Source: Gemmatimonadaceae bacterium (lineage in GTDB: Bacteria > Gemmatimonadota > Gemmatimonadetes > Gemmatimonadales > Gemmatimonadaceae). From it: a DNA stretch of 13,082 nt. The stretch's first letter is position 1. Every line of letters begins with the position of its first letter. A model generated the notes under the pieces. That model was not told where the DNA came from and made no database searches. It saw only the letters and a list, made by a program, of their open reading frames with translations. The position numbers and the translations under genes are program-made. Of the stretch, positions 1 to 6,918 are shown piece after piece. Location of the stretch: positions 1-13,082 of the forward strand of contig JADGGM010000022.1 in NCBI GenBank assembly GCA_019689955.1, given 5' to 3'.

Positions 1-1971
1 CATGTTCGCGTAGCCGTTGTTCTCGTCCGCCACGTAGATCAGGTTCCGGAACCACGGACGCGTCCGCAAGCCGTTCGGGCGTGTGAGCGCCCGCTCCACC
101 CGCATCAGCGCCGCGTTCGCCCGGTCGCGCGCCGCCTTGGCGGGCGTCCCCTTCGCGAGCACCGCGTCGCGCGTGGTCGTGAACGTGTCGGCAGCTTGCT
201 CCATGTGGTCGATGGCCGCCGCGAGCGGAGCGACCGCCGTGGTGTCCCACCCCTTCGCCGCGAGCGCCTGCCGTATGGCCGGGACGTACTGCCGCATGGT
301 GCGCGCGTATTCCACGTAGTCGTACGGGAGGATCTCGGCGTTCGCGAGCCGGAGCACGAGCGCGGCACCGATGCGCGCCGCCGCGGCATGGTAGGCGTAC
401 GTCGGGTCGCCGAACTTCGACATCCAGTAATACGAGTCGTACATCGAGTGGTACACCCCGTACGGCCCGCTGAACCCCCACTCGGCGATCGGGATGCCGA
501 GGTGGTTGTAGAACCCCGCGAAATCGCTCCCCCCGCCCGGATCACCCATCCGCGGCTCCGCCGTGTCGGGCACCGCGCTCCGCTTGCGCCACACCGCGTA
601 CACCGACCCCGCCCCGCTCGGGTCGGGCACCTCGCTCGCGATCGCGCGCAGCAACGGGCGAAGCGACGGCGACCCGCTCCCGCCGAACGCCGGGCCGTTC
701 GTCGCGACATCCTGGTTGAGGTAGGCGATCGCCCCGCGCTGCAGGCGGAGCGAGTCGTCCTCCACGTATTCGGTCGAGCCCAGCAGCCCCCACTCCTCGG
801 CGTCCCACGTGGCGAACACGATCGTCCGCTTGGGCCGCTCGCCGTGCTTCACCGCCTCGGCCACCGCCCGCGCCGCCTCCAGCACGCTCACCGTTCCGCT
901 CACGTTGTCCGCCGTGCCCGGGCCCCACGCATCCCGGTGCCCGCCGATGATCACGAGCTGATCCGGGTACTCGCTCCCGCGGATCACGCCGAACGTATCC
1001 CAGATCGGCTTGATCGCCGCCGTCGCCGTGTCGGAGCGCACGATGAGGTGCGCCGCCACCGGCCCCGGCCCGACGTGGTACCGGAACGGCAGCCCCCCCT
1101 GCCAGCTCTGCGGCACGCTCGGCCCGCCGAGCCCTCGCAGGAGCTCGGCAGCGTTCCGATACGACATCGGCAGGACAGGAATATGCGACACCTCCATCTG
1201 CGCGAGCGGGATGCGCCGCGCCCCGGGGACGCTCGCGTACCCCGGCGTGCTCGGGTCGCCGTCAGGGTTGAGCACGCTCCCGCGCTGCACCGCCTGCGGC
1301 GGACGCATGGGGCCGTCGGGGTACACGTCGCCGCGCCCGTAGCCGTCGTCGTGCGGGTCGCTGTAGATCACGAGCCCCACCGCGCCGTGCTTCTCCGCCT
1401 CGCGCGCCTTGATCCCACGATACGAGCGCCCGTACCGCGCGACCGCGATCTTCCCCTTCACGGAGATCCCCATCGAGTCCAACTGCGCATAGTCCTCGAT
1501 GAGCCCGTAGTTCACGTAGACCACCGGCGCCGTCACGTCCCCGGTCCCACTGTAGCCGTTGGAGATCACCGCTTCGTGCGCGGTCCACGACGTCGTGTCC
1601 TGCGGCACCGGGCCCTCGGCGAGGGGCAGCGCCAGCGTGTCGGGCGCCACGCGCCACGCTTGCATCACGGTGGTGTGCGGCATCCACACGTCGTACGTGC
1701 GCACCGACGTCTCGAGCCCCCACCGCTTCATCGCGGCGATCACCGTGTCGCGCGTGTCGGCCTGCGCCGGCGTGCCGGCGACGTGCACGGCACGCGAGAG
1801 GGTTCGGGAGAAGGACCGCGCCTCGGCCGTGTCGGGGGCCTGGATGGCACGCGCCTCGAGCGCCTGCTCGCGCGCGGCGGCCGCAGGAGTGTAGCCCGGC
1901 ATCGCCGCACGCTGCGCCGAGAGCGCGCCGGCCGATGCGAGTAGCGCCAGCGGGAGATATCGAGAGAGCAT
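1..1971 (-). CDS. Secreted M28 zinc peptidase, glutamate carboxypeptidase II/PSMA-like (3' end cut by window edge)
   Basis: 657 residues are visible and the stop lies beyond position 1. A signal peptide (MLSRYLPLALLASAGALSAQ) predicts export. The order is protease-associated insert, M28 catalytic domain, then the start of a transferrin-receptor-type dimerisation domain. The di-zinc set matches human GCPII by spacing: H345, bridging D355 (GTADN), catalytic E392 and ligand E393 (DAEEWGLLGS), D421 and H508 (VYHSMYDS). R185 in SYRGIK matches GCPII R210. Other glutamate-recognition residues differ: the S1 arginines R463, R534 and R536 align with G431, E497 and G499, and K699 aligns with G653. It is therefore probably an aminopeptidase or carboxypeptidase acting on uncharged peptides; substrate preference is inferred. 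About 45-60 C-terminal residues are missing. The ATG at 1971 starts the signal peptide but has no clear Shine-Dalgarno sequence. The upstream gene ends 82 bp away. Confidence 0.93.
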   Translation of the reverse strand, partial: MLSRYLPLALLASAGALSAQRAAMPGYTPAAAAREQALEARAIQAPDTAEARSFSRTLSRAVHVAGTPAQADTRDTVIAAMKRWGLETSVRTYDVWMPHTTVMQAWRVAPDTLALPLAEGPVPQDTTSWTAHEAVISNGYSGTGDVTAPVVYVNYGLIEDYAQLDSMGISVKGKIAVARYGRSYRGIKAREAEKHGAVGLVIYSDPHDDGYGRGDVYPDGPMRPPQAVQRGSVLNPDGDPSTPGYASVPGARRIPLAQMEVSHIPVLPMSYRNAAELLRGLGGPSVPQSWQGGLPFRYHVGPGPVAAHLIVRSDTATAAIKPIWDTFGVIRGSEYPDQLVIIGGHRDAWGPGTADNVSGTVSVLEAARAVAEAVKHGERPKRTIVFATWDAEEWGLLGSTEYVEDDSLRLQRGAIAYLNQDVATNGPAFGGSGSPSLRPLLRAIASEVPDPSGAGSVYAVWRKRSAVPDTAEPRMGDPGGGSDFAGFYNHLGIPIAEWGFSGPYGVYHSMYDSYYWMSKFGDPTYAYHAAAARIGAALVLRLANAEILPYDYVEYARTMRQYVPAIRQALAAKGWDTTAVAPLAAAIDHMEQAADTFTTTRDAVLAKGTPAKAARDRANAALMRVERALTRPNGLRTRPWFRNLIYVADENNGYANM

Positions 1972-2053
1972 CGTGTGTGATGAGAGGGAAGGGAAGAAAG
2001 ACGATCGACTCCGTACGCTTACGCGCGCCCGGACGCGGGCGTTGGTGGCGCGC

Positions 2054-2593
2054 TCACGCCCCCTCGGCGTGATTCCGCCGGTCCCCGCCCCGGCGGCGGT
2101 CTTCGTTCGACGCGTCCCGGCGCTCCAGCCCACGCCCCCGCAGCGTATCCAGCTCGCTCTGGTAGTAGCCGCGGAGCGTGTAGCCGATCGCATCGTCGAC
2201 CAGTGCGTCGACCCGCCGCTGCGCCTCCTCCGCACCACGCCCCACGACCCCGCGCCGCGCGAGCACGCGGGCGCAGGCGCGCTTCACCGCGTCCCACTCC
2301 TCGGCGACCGACCGCACCGGGACGGCATCGGCGCGGCGCGACAGACCATGCTCCCGCGCAATGCGGTCGCGCAGCTTGTCGTCGAGCTGCGTGGCGCCCG
2401 ACTGCGCGCCGCGAATGAGCGTGGGGAGAATCTCAGGAAGCGCGTCCATCAAGCGGCCGGGCGGCAGCTCCGTCGGCGTGCTCGCCCGAACGAGCTCCCG
2501 CCAGTCGGCCAGCAACGCATCGAGCTCACCGAGCAACACCTCGTACGGCGACTCGTAGGCGCCGTGCATCTCCGAGTCGTTGCTCTCCCTCAT
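2054..2593 (-). CDS. Small helical protein resembling the RsbRD N-terminal sensor domain
   Basis: 179 residues, with no signal peptide or membrane segment, so probably cytoplasmic. The layout resembles the RsbRD_N domain, which normally sits in front of STAS or histidine-kinase modules. An amphipathic helix carries W31 (LLADWRELVR). DALPEILPTLIRG follows at 50-62, then EHG-x2-R at 81-86, an acidic aromatic stretch around E98-W100, and a final helix with D129, D133 and D134. No output domain follows; the tail from 155 is charged and low in complexity. The assignment comes from pattern memory and is tentative. The ATG at 2593 was chosen because CGGAG lies 5-6 nt upstream. The frame stays open back to a TTG at 2737 that overlaps the stop of the upstream Smr gene (TTGA), but the added segment is Pro/Gly/Ala-rich and looks non-coding. 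It may be co-transcribed with the Smr gene. Confidence 0.6.
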   Translation of the reverse strand: MRESNDSEMHGAYESPYEVLLGELDALLADWRELVRASTPTELPPGRLMDALPEILPTLIRGAQSGATQLDDKLRDRIAREHGLSRRADAVPVRSVAEEWDAVKRACARVLARRGVVGRGAEEAQRRVDALVDDAIGYTLRGYYQSELDTLRGRGLERRDASNEDRRRGGDRRNHAEGA

Positions 2594-2733
2594 TGCCGCT
2601 CCGGGCTTCGGTCCGGAGGTCCCCGGCGACGCTGCAACATGCGGCGTCGAGGGGGCCGCCGACGTCCCTCGGCCACGAGGGGCTACGAAAAGTGTACCAC
2701 CACGCTGGACCACAGGATAGCCCTGGCCGGGAA

Positions 2734-3336
2734 TCAACTGTCGTCGTACTCGACAAGGACCGCGCTCAGCGCGCTTCGCAGTCGCTCCTCGCGATCCGGC
2801 CCCTCGGGGATGGCCCGCGCGATGTGCGCGAACTGCGCGACCATCTCCGCCTCCACGAACGCCTCCGGCTCCTGGACACCGAGCACCTCCAGCGCGCGCA
2901 GCGCCACGCGGCGGAGAAGCGCGCGCGTCTCGGGCGCGAGCCCAGCGAGCGCTTCCGGATCGGCGCGAGGCGCGGCGCGCGGCTCCCGCCGCCGCCGCGG
3001 CGCCTCGCGCAGCGCCGAGAGCGGCGCCAGCGCCACCACGAACGATCCCGGCGTGTGCTCCGTCACGCTCCGCACCACCCCCCGCCGCCGCAGCGATGCC
3101 AGGAGCTGCACGATCGCCGTGCGGACCACCGGCACACCGTCCGCGCTCCGACGCCCCCGCCCCGTGATCACGAGCACCTCCCGCGCCTGGCTCGCTTGCT
3201 TCTCACGTAGCCACGCCTCCGCGCGCGCCACCGCCTGCGCCGCGGTCGGCAGCATCGCGCGCAGGTTCAGGATCCGGGTCGGCCCAAAGCGCACCTCGTC
3301 GAACGCGTGGTGCAATGCGGGCGGGCGGCGCGGCAT
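2734..3336 (-). CDS. Smr (MutS2 C-terminal-like) domain protein with degenerate LDLHG motif
   Basis: 200 residues. Residues 22-104 look like a Smr domain: RILNLRAMLP, a long helix AAQAVARAEAWLRE, the strand EVLVITGRGR, then VPVVRTAIVQLLASL and a closing strand FVVAL. The family's usual L-D-L-H-G appears as L23-N24-L25-R26-A27, and the usual I-H-G-K-G as I57-T58-G59-R60-G61. The Asp/His pair linked to endonuclease activity in Smr proteins is therefore absent, and binding without cleavage is more likely (inference). An Arg-rich linker at 113-124 leads to an alpha-helical C-terminal region (130-197) that I do not recognise. The ATG at 3336 is the first usable start in frame. It has no good Shine-Dalgarno sequence, so initiation is uncertain. 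A TATATT at 3386-3391 could be the -10 element of its promoter. Confidence 0.68.
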   Translation of the reverse strand: MPRRPPALHHAFDEVRFGPTRILNLRAMLPTAAQAVARAEAWLREKQASQAREVLVITGRGRRSADGVPVVRTAIVQLLASLRRRGVVRSVTEHTPGSFVVALAPLSALREAPRRRREPRAAPRADPEALAGLAPETRALLRRVALRALEVLGVQEPEAFVEAEMVAQFAHIARAIPEGPDREERLRSALSAVLVEYDDS

Positions 3337-3423
3337 GCGATGTCGGACGAGGAAGGGATCGCGGAGGACGAGGAATGCAGCTCGAAATATAGCGCCCCCG
3401 ATGCCACCGCACCCCGATGCACG

Positions 3424-3451
3424 ACCGCCCCGCCGCATGCGGCGGGGCGGT
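3424..3451 (-). terminator. Perfect GC hairpin after the first beta-barrel gene
   Basis: A 28-bp perfect palindrome centred on GCATGC (about 12-bp arms) lies about 30 bp downstream of the barrel gene's stop. No T-tract follows on the minus strand, so efficiency is uncertain, and it could act on either strand. Confidence 0.5.
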
Positions 3452-3482
3452 GACCGGCGAGCTGCGCGCAGCGCGACGCGCT

Positions 3483-4049
3483 TTAGAACGTGATCCCCAC
3501 CGTGATCGGGACCATCTTCGGATCGCTCCCTTGCGTGAACACGTCGTGCCACCGGGCCTCGACGAACGTCGAGAACCCCGTGAGCTGCACGCGAACCCCC
3601 GCCCCCGCGTTGATCCCGAACTTCGTGTCCGTCGCCGTGCCACTGCCGAGGATGAGGTCCGTCCGCTCCGCCTTGACGTTGTACACTCCGATCCCGCCGA
3701 TCAGGTAAAACTTCGTCATCGCCAGCGAGTTGAGGGCGTACACGAGGTCCGCAGTCCCCGCGATGATCCGCTCCTTCCCCGTCCCGCCGCCGGGGAGGTC
3801 TTTGTCCGAGAACTGCGTCCACGTCCCATCGATGCGGAACCCGACCGGCACGAGCGGAAGCCCGATGTCGAGCAGCGCGCCCGCGGTCCACCCCGACTTC
3901 ACGAAATCCGAGAGATTCCCCACCGGGATCGCCGCCCCGCCCGTGATGCCGAACCGCACCGGGCTCGCGACCATCTGTGCGGCGACCGGCCGCTCCGCCG
4001 CGGTGAGCATCACCCCCGCCGCCACAACGCTCGCCAACATGCGCTTCAT
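3483..4049 (-). CDS. Outer-membrane beta-barrel protein (paralogue 1)
   Basis: 188 residues. A signal peptide (MKRMLASVVAAG...PVAA, predicted cut before Q) is followed by alternating short beta-strands rich in Gly and aromatics, about eight strands in all. The last residue is Phe (VPITVGITF), the usual signal for BAM-dependent insertion. It matches small OmpA/OmpW-like barrels of the porin-family 'outer membrane beta-barrel domain' type. No ligand can be named. The C-terminal block GFSTFVEARW...PKMVPITVGITF is clearly paralogous to the GFSTFVEGNW...AKMFPIRVGVRF block of the next gene, so the pair is a tandem duplication. The ATG at 4049 was preferred over the GTG one codon upstream because AGGGGG lies about 8 nt before it. 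A perfect 8-bp hairpin sits in its leader at 4083-4101. Confidence 0.85.
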   Translation of the reverse strand: MKRMLASVVAAGVMLTAAERPVAAQMVASPVRFGITGGAAIPVGNLSDFVKSGWTAGALLDIGLPLVPVGFRIDGTWTQFSDKDLPGGGTGKERIIAGTADLVYALNSLAMTKFYLIGGIGVYNVKAERTDLILGSGTATDTKFGINAGAGVRVQLTGFSTFVEARWHDVFTQGSDPKMVPITVGITF

Positions 4050-4222
4050 CACAGTTTCCCCCTATGTTCTCCGTGGTGTCGACGTCGCTCGTTGAGCGAC
4101 GCTTCACGAACGTGGTCGTCACGGCCGGTCGCCATGGCGAACGCCGCGCCGAGCCGGTGATCCTGCAAGAACTACGCTATCCGCCGGCATACGCTGCGCA
4201 GCCCGGCGGCTCCTGCTACCCC

Positions 4223-4257
4223 GGAAAACGAAAACTGCCCCGCCGTGGGCGGGGCAG
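4223..4257 (-). terminator. Rho-independent terminator of the second beta-barrel gene
   Basis: On the minus strand a 10-bp perfect stem (CTGCCCCGCC with GGCGGGGCAG, 3-nt loop; 4235-4257) is followed by TTTTCGTTTTCC. It begins about 29 bp after the stop codon. This is the best intrinsic terminator in the window. Confidence 0.9.
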
Positions 4258-4285
4258 CTCTCGTGTGCGAACAGCGTCGCGAGGC

Positions 4286-4828
4286 TTAGAAGCGGACGCC
4301 AACGCGGATCGGGAACATCTTCGCCGCCGAACCCTCCGTCTGGATCCCCTGCCAGTTCCCCTCGACGAACGTGCTGAAGCCCGTGAGCTGGAAGTTGAAC
4401 CCGAGGCCGAGGTCGTAGCCGAACTTGTTCTGGCTGTCCGAGACGCTGCCGTTATCCGTGGTGAGGTGGAAGAAGCCCACACCGCCCGTCACGTACGGCT
4501 TCACGAGGCCCTTCGACGGAACGTAGTACACCACGCTCGCGAGGCCGCCGAACGACTTGATCGACGCATCGGCGACGCCGTCGGCGCCGAAGTGCTGGAA
4601 CTGCGCCTCGAGGCGCACCGCGACCGGCCACGCGGGCCCACGATACTCGCCGAGCGCCGAGATGTTGTACCCCGTCTTGTACGCGTCACCGAAGTCACCG
4701 GTCGGAACGGTCGCGCCACCCGAAACACCGAAGCTGAACGGCTTCGCAGCCGGCGCAGCAGTCTGCGCGTTGGCGCTCGCAGCGACCATCGCAACGCCCA
4801 TCGCCACACCAAACAAAGCGCGCTTCAT
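4286..4828 (-). CDS. Outer-membrane beta-barrel protein (paralogue 2)
   Basis: 180 residues with a textbook signal peptide (MKRALFGVAMGVAMVAASANA, cut before QTAAP). The mature part starts FSFGVSGGATVPTGDF and ends FPIRVGVRF with a terminal Phe, consistent with an eight-stranded porin-like barrel. It is a sister of the gene downstream, sharing the strand starting FGVSGGA/FGITGGA, the GGVGFFHL/GGIGVYNV strand and the FSTFVE strand. The ATG at 4828 has AGGAG 9 nt upstream. It has its own promoter (4911-4940) and terminator (4223-4257), so it is probably monocistronic. A strong Shine-Dalgarno sequence plus terminator suggests high expression. No binding function can be read from the sequence. 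Confidence 0.88.
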   Translation of the reverse strand: MKRALFGVAMGVAMVAASANAQTAAPAAKPFSFGVSGGATVPTGDFGDAYKTGYNISALGEYRGPAWPVAVRLEAQFQHFGADGVADASIKSFGGLASVVYYVPSKGLVKPYVTGGVGFFHLTTDNGSVSDSQNKFGYDLGLGFNFQLTGFSTFVEGNWQGIQTEGSAAKMFPIRVGVRF

Positions 4829-5152
4829 ACTCGACGTCTCCTAACAGGTTGGTGAATCTTTCCGGATCGCTGCCGCCGCGGCGGCAAGCGTCCGGGCGAG
4901 AAGGGCCGGGAAGTTACGAACATCTCGCCAAGAAATGCAACAGAGGCCCTCGCATATGGACGACGCAACGCGCGATGCGCCACATGCGCCACGCCTCCCA
5001 GCCAAACAAAAGACGCTCCAACCCCGCGTCCATTCTCACTCACGCGACCACGAATCGTGATGAAGGTCACGACAAAGATTTCGCAAAGAGTGCTGGCGCG
5101 AAACTGAAAGGACACTGCGCTAGACGACTGTCGTGAGACGAAGCAAGATGCA
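4829..5152. other. Intergenic region between beta-barrel gene and arginine operon
   Basis: About 320 bp without a convincing gene. It holds the barrel promoter (4911-4940), the palindrome 4871-4886, a tandem 9-bp repeat ATGCGCCAC twice (4975-4992), and a CRP-like dyad TCGTGA-N6-TCACGA (5055-5072). The stretch around 5040-5120 is noticeably less GC-rich than the flanking genes, as expected for regulatory DNA. Nothing else is recognisable. Confidence 0.6.
4911..4940 (-). promoter_or_regulatory. Sigma70-like promoter of the second beta-barrel gene
   Basis: On the minus strand TTGCAT (4935-4940) and TAACTT (4911-4916) are separated by 18 bp. Predicted +1 is near 4904, giving a leader of about 75 nt that contains a 16-bp perfect GC palindrome at 4871-4886. 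Prediction from consensus only. Confidence 0.5.
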
Positions 5153-5180
5153 AACGAGGGCCGCGTCCACGGCCCTCGTT
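5153..5180 (-). terminator. Terminator hairpin after argA
   Basis: Perfect 11-bp arms (AACGAGGGCCG with CGGCCCTCGTT) around a 6-nt loop, 27 bp past the argA stop. On the minus strand it ends in GTTTGCATCTTGC, a weak T-tract. It probably ends the argCBDA transcript. Confidence 0.65.
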
Positions 5181-5206
5181 CGAGAATTCGTCAGAGAATT
5201 GTCATC

Positions 5207-5701
5207 TCACGCGGCCGCGTCCAACACCTCCGCCTCCAGCACGCGCCGCACGCACACCTCCGCGCACCCGAACCGCCGCGCGCACGCGAGACAATCGCGA
5301 CGCACCTTCTCCGGGTACCGCACCCGGTCCGTCACCGCATAACCCGCGGCCTCGAAGAACCGCGGCGTGAGCGTGAGCGCGAACAGCTCGCGCACACCGC
5401 GCGAGCGGGCGAGCGCTTCGACGGCATCCACGATCGCGCGCCCGAGCCCACGCCCATGCGCCTCGCGCGCGACGGCGAGCGACGCGACCTCACCGAGCGA
5501 TGGCGAGTAGGTCTTGAGCGCACCGCACCCGACCACGGTGCCGCGCGCATCCACGGCCACCACGAAGTCGTCCAACGCCAGCTCCACCGACTCGGCGCTC
5601 CGCGGCAACATCACCTGCTCGGCGGCATAGCCGTTGACGAGCGCCACGATCGCCGGGACGTCGCGGGGCTGCGCCGCGCGCAGCGTGACCGCGCCCGTCA
5701 T
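5207..5701 (-). CDS. argA: Short-form amino-acid N-acetyltransferase (N-acetylglutamate synthase, GNAT)
   Basis: 164 residues forming a single GNAT domain, predicted to move acetyl from acetyl-CoA to L-glutamate, the first step of arginine synthesis. Beta-4 (EVASLAV, 71-77) leads into the acetyl-CoA pyrophosphate loop HGRGLG (82-87). ALTLTPRFFEAAGY (108-121) is the conserved C-terminal GNAT strand and helix. The tail YPEKVRRDC-x2-C-x5-C-x3-C (129-150; C137, C140, C146, C150) resembles the Cys-bearing tail I recall in short ArgA proteins and in the GNAT part of ArgH-ArgA fusions. It lacks the kinase-like domain of E. coli ArgA. Its ATG overlaps the argD stop (ATGA), so it is last in argCBDA and probably translationally coupled. 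The operon context makes glutamate the likely substrate; another amine acceptor is less likely. Confidence 0.82.
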   Translation of the reverse strand: MTGAVTLRAAQPRDVPAIVALVNGYAAEQVMLPRSAESVELALDDFVVAVDARGTVVGCGALKTYSPSLGEVASLAVAREAHGRGLGRAIVDAVEALARSRGVRELFALTLTPRFFEAAGYAVTDRVRYPEKVRRDCLACARRFGCAEVCVRRVLEAEVLDAAA

Positions 5702-6918
5702 CCCAGCGCGCCTTCGAGGATCGCGAGCCCGCGCGCGAGATCGTCGCGCGTCGCCACGAGCGGAGGGAGAATCCGCACGGTAAACTCGCCGGCCGTGAGG
5801 ATGAGGAGCCCCGCCTCACGCGCGCGCGTCACCACGTCGGCCGCGGGCTGCATGACGTCGATCCCCCACATGTACCCGATCCCGCGCACCGCCCGGATGC
5901 GCTGCGTCCGCTCCGCCATCGCCGCGAGCTCCGCGCCGAGCCACGCTCCGTCCTCGCGCACGTGCGCGAGCAGCTCGGGATCGGCCAACCGCTCCACCAC
6001 GTGCAGCGCCACCGATGCCACGAGCGGGCCGCCGCCGAAGGTAGTCCCGTGGTCGCCGGGCTTCATCGCCGACGCGATCTCCGCGGAGAGGAGCACGGCA
6101 CCCATGGGGAGCCCGCCGGCGAGCGGCTTGGCGAGCGTCACCAGGTCGGGGACGATCCCCGCCCGCTCGAACGCGAAGAAGTAGCCCGTGCGTCCGAGCC
6201 CGCACTGGATCTCGTCGAGGATGAGGGCCACGCGCCGCTCCTGCGTGAGCGCGCGCAGATCGCGCAGAAACTCGGGATCGATCACGCGCACGCCGCCCTC
6301 TCCCTGCACCGGCTCGACGATCACCGCAGCGACGGTCTCGGCGTCGAGCGCGCGCTCGAGGACGCGCATCTCGCGCTCCACGATCGTCACCCCGCCGGCG
6401 AGCGGGCGGAACGGAGCCCGGTAGTGCGGGCGGTCCGTGGCCGCGAGCGAGGCGAAGAGGCGCCCGTGGAACCCGCCGCGCAGCGCCACGATCTCGTGCT
6501 TCGCCGGACCGCCGAGGTCCCGCGCCCACCGGCGCGCGAACTTGAACGCCCCCTCGTTCGCCTCAGCCCCCGAGTTGCAGAAGAACACGCTGGGGAGCGG
6601 CGCGCGCGACACGAGCGCATCGGCGAGGCGGCGCGCCGGCGCGGTGTAGAAGAGGTTCGACGTGTGCACGAGCCCCGTGTCCAACGCCTCGCGCATCGCC
6701 GCAGCGACCCCGGCATCGGCGTAACCGAGCGCGTTCACCCCGATCCCGCTCGTGAAATCGAGGTACGCCCGGTCGTCCGCGTCGAACAACTCCACGCCGG
6801 CGCCTCGCACCAGCTCCATGGGGGGCTGGCGGTACACGCCCAGGAGCGGCGACGGGCGTGCGGCCGCGTCAGCGGCGGGCACGATGGGCTCCGAGGAATG
6901 GACGGGAAGAACGGTCAT
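5698..6918 (-). CDS. argD: Acetylornithine aminotransferase
   Basis: 406 residues, the normal size for this class-III PLP aminotransferase. It converts N-acetylglutamate semialdehyde and glutamate to N-acetylornithine and 2-oxoglutarate. Visible motifs: [14 protein letters not shown] (53-66), the PLP phosphate loop NSGAEANE (115-122), GFHGR (149-153), EPVQGEGG (202-209), [12 protein letters not shown] (234-245) with D235 for the pyridine nitrogen, Schiff-base K264 in [13 protein letters not shown], and TTFGGGP (292-298) from the partner subunit. The ATG at 6918 overlaps the argB stop (ATGA), and its own stop overlaps argA in the same way. Such enzymes can also serve as succinyldiaminopimelate aminotransferase in lysine synthesis. 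The neighbouring genes favour the arginine role. Confidence 0.96.
   Translation of the reverse strand: MTVLPVHSSEPIVPAADAAARPSPLLGVYRQPPMELVRGAGVELFDADDRAYLDFTSGIGVNALGYADAGVAAAMREALDTGLVHTSNLFYTAPARRLADALVSRAPLPSVFFCNSGAEANEGAFKFARRWARDLGGPAKHEIVALRGGFHGRLFASLAATDRPHYRAPFRPLAGGVTIVEREMRVLERALDAETVAAVIVEPVQGEGGVRVIDPEFLRDLRALTQERRVALILDEIQCGLGRTGYFFAFERAGIVPDLVTLAKPLAGGLPMGAVLLSAEIASAMKPGDHGTTFGGGPLVASVALHVVERLADPELLAHVREDGAWLGAELAAMAERTQRIRAVRGIGYMWGIDVMQPAADVVTRAREAGLLILTAGEFTVRILPPLVATRDDLARGLAILEGALG

Noticed and set aside
196..1944. Long plus-strand open frame opposite the M28 peptidase
   Set aside because: Its translation is Arg/His/Pro-rich with no recognisable motif. The minus strand carries all zinc-site motifs, so this is a GC-driven shadow frame.
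2026..2041. Small inverted repeat CGCCCG-N4-CGGGCG after the RsbRD-like gene
   Set aside because: A 6-bp GC stem with no T-tract is expected by chance here; not called as a terminator.
1973..3493. Long plus-strand open frame opposite the RsbRD-like and Smr genes
   Set aside because: Low-complexity Arg/Ala/Ser translation with no domain. The minus-strand frames have coherent hydrophobic patterning and motifs.
4975..4992. Tandem 9-bp repeat ATGCGCCAC
   Set aside because: Only two copies and no spacer structure. Could be chance in GC-rich DNA; not a CRISPR or iteron array.
4825..5115. Minus-strand open frame of 96 codons upstream of the beta-barrel gene
   Set aside because: It overlaps the barrel promoter, leader and start, has no clear ribosome site, and the translation looks random.
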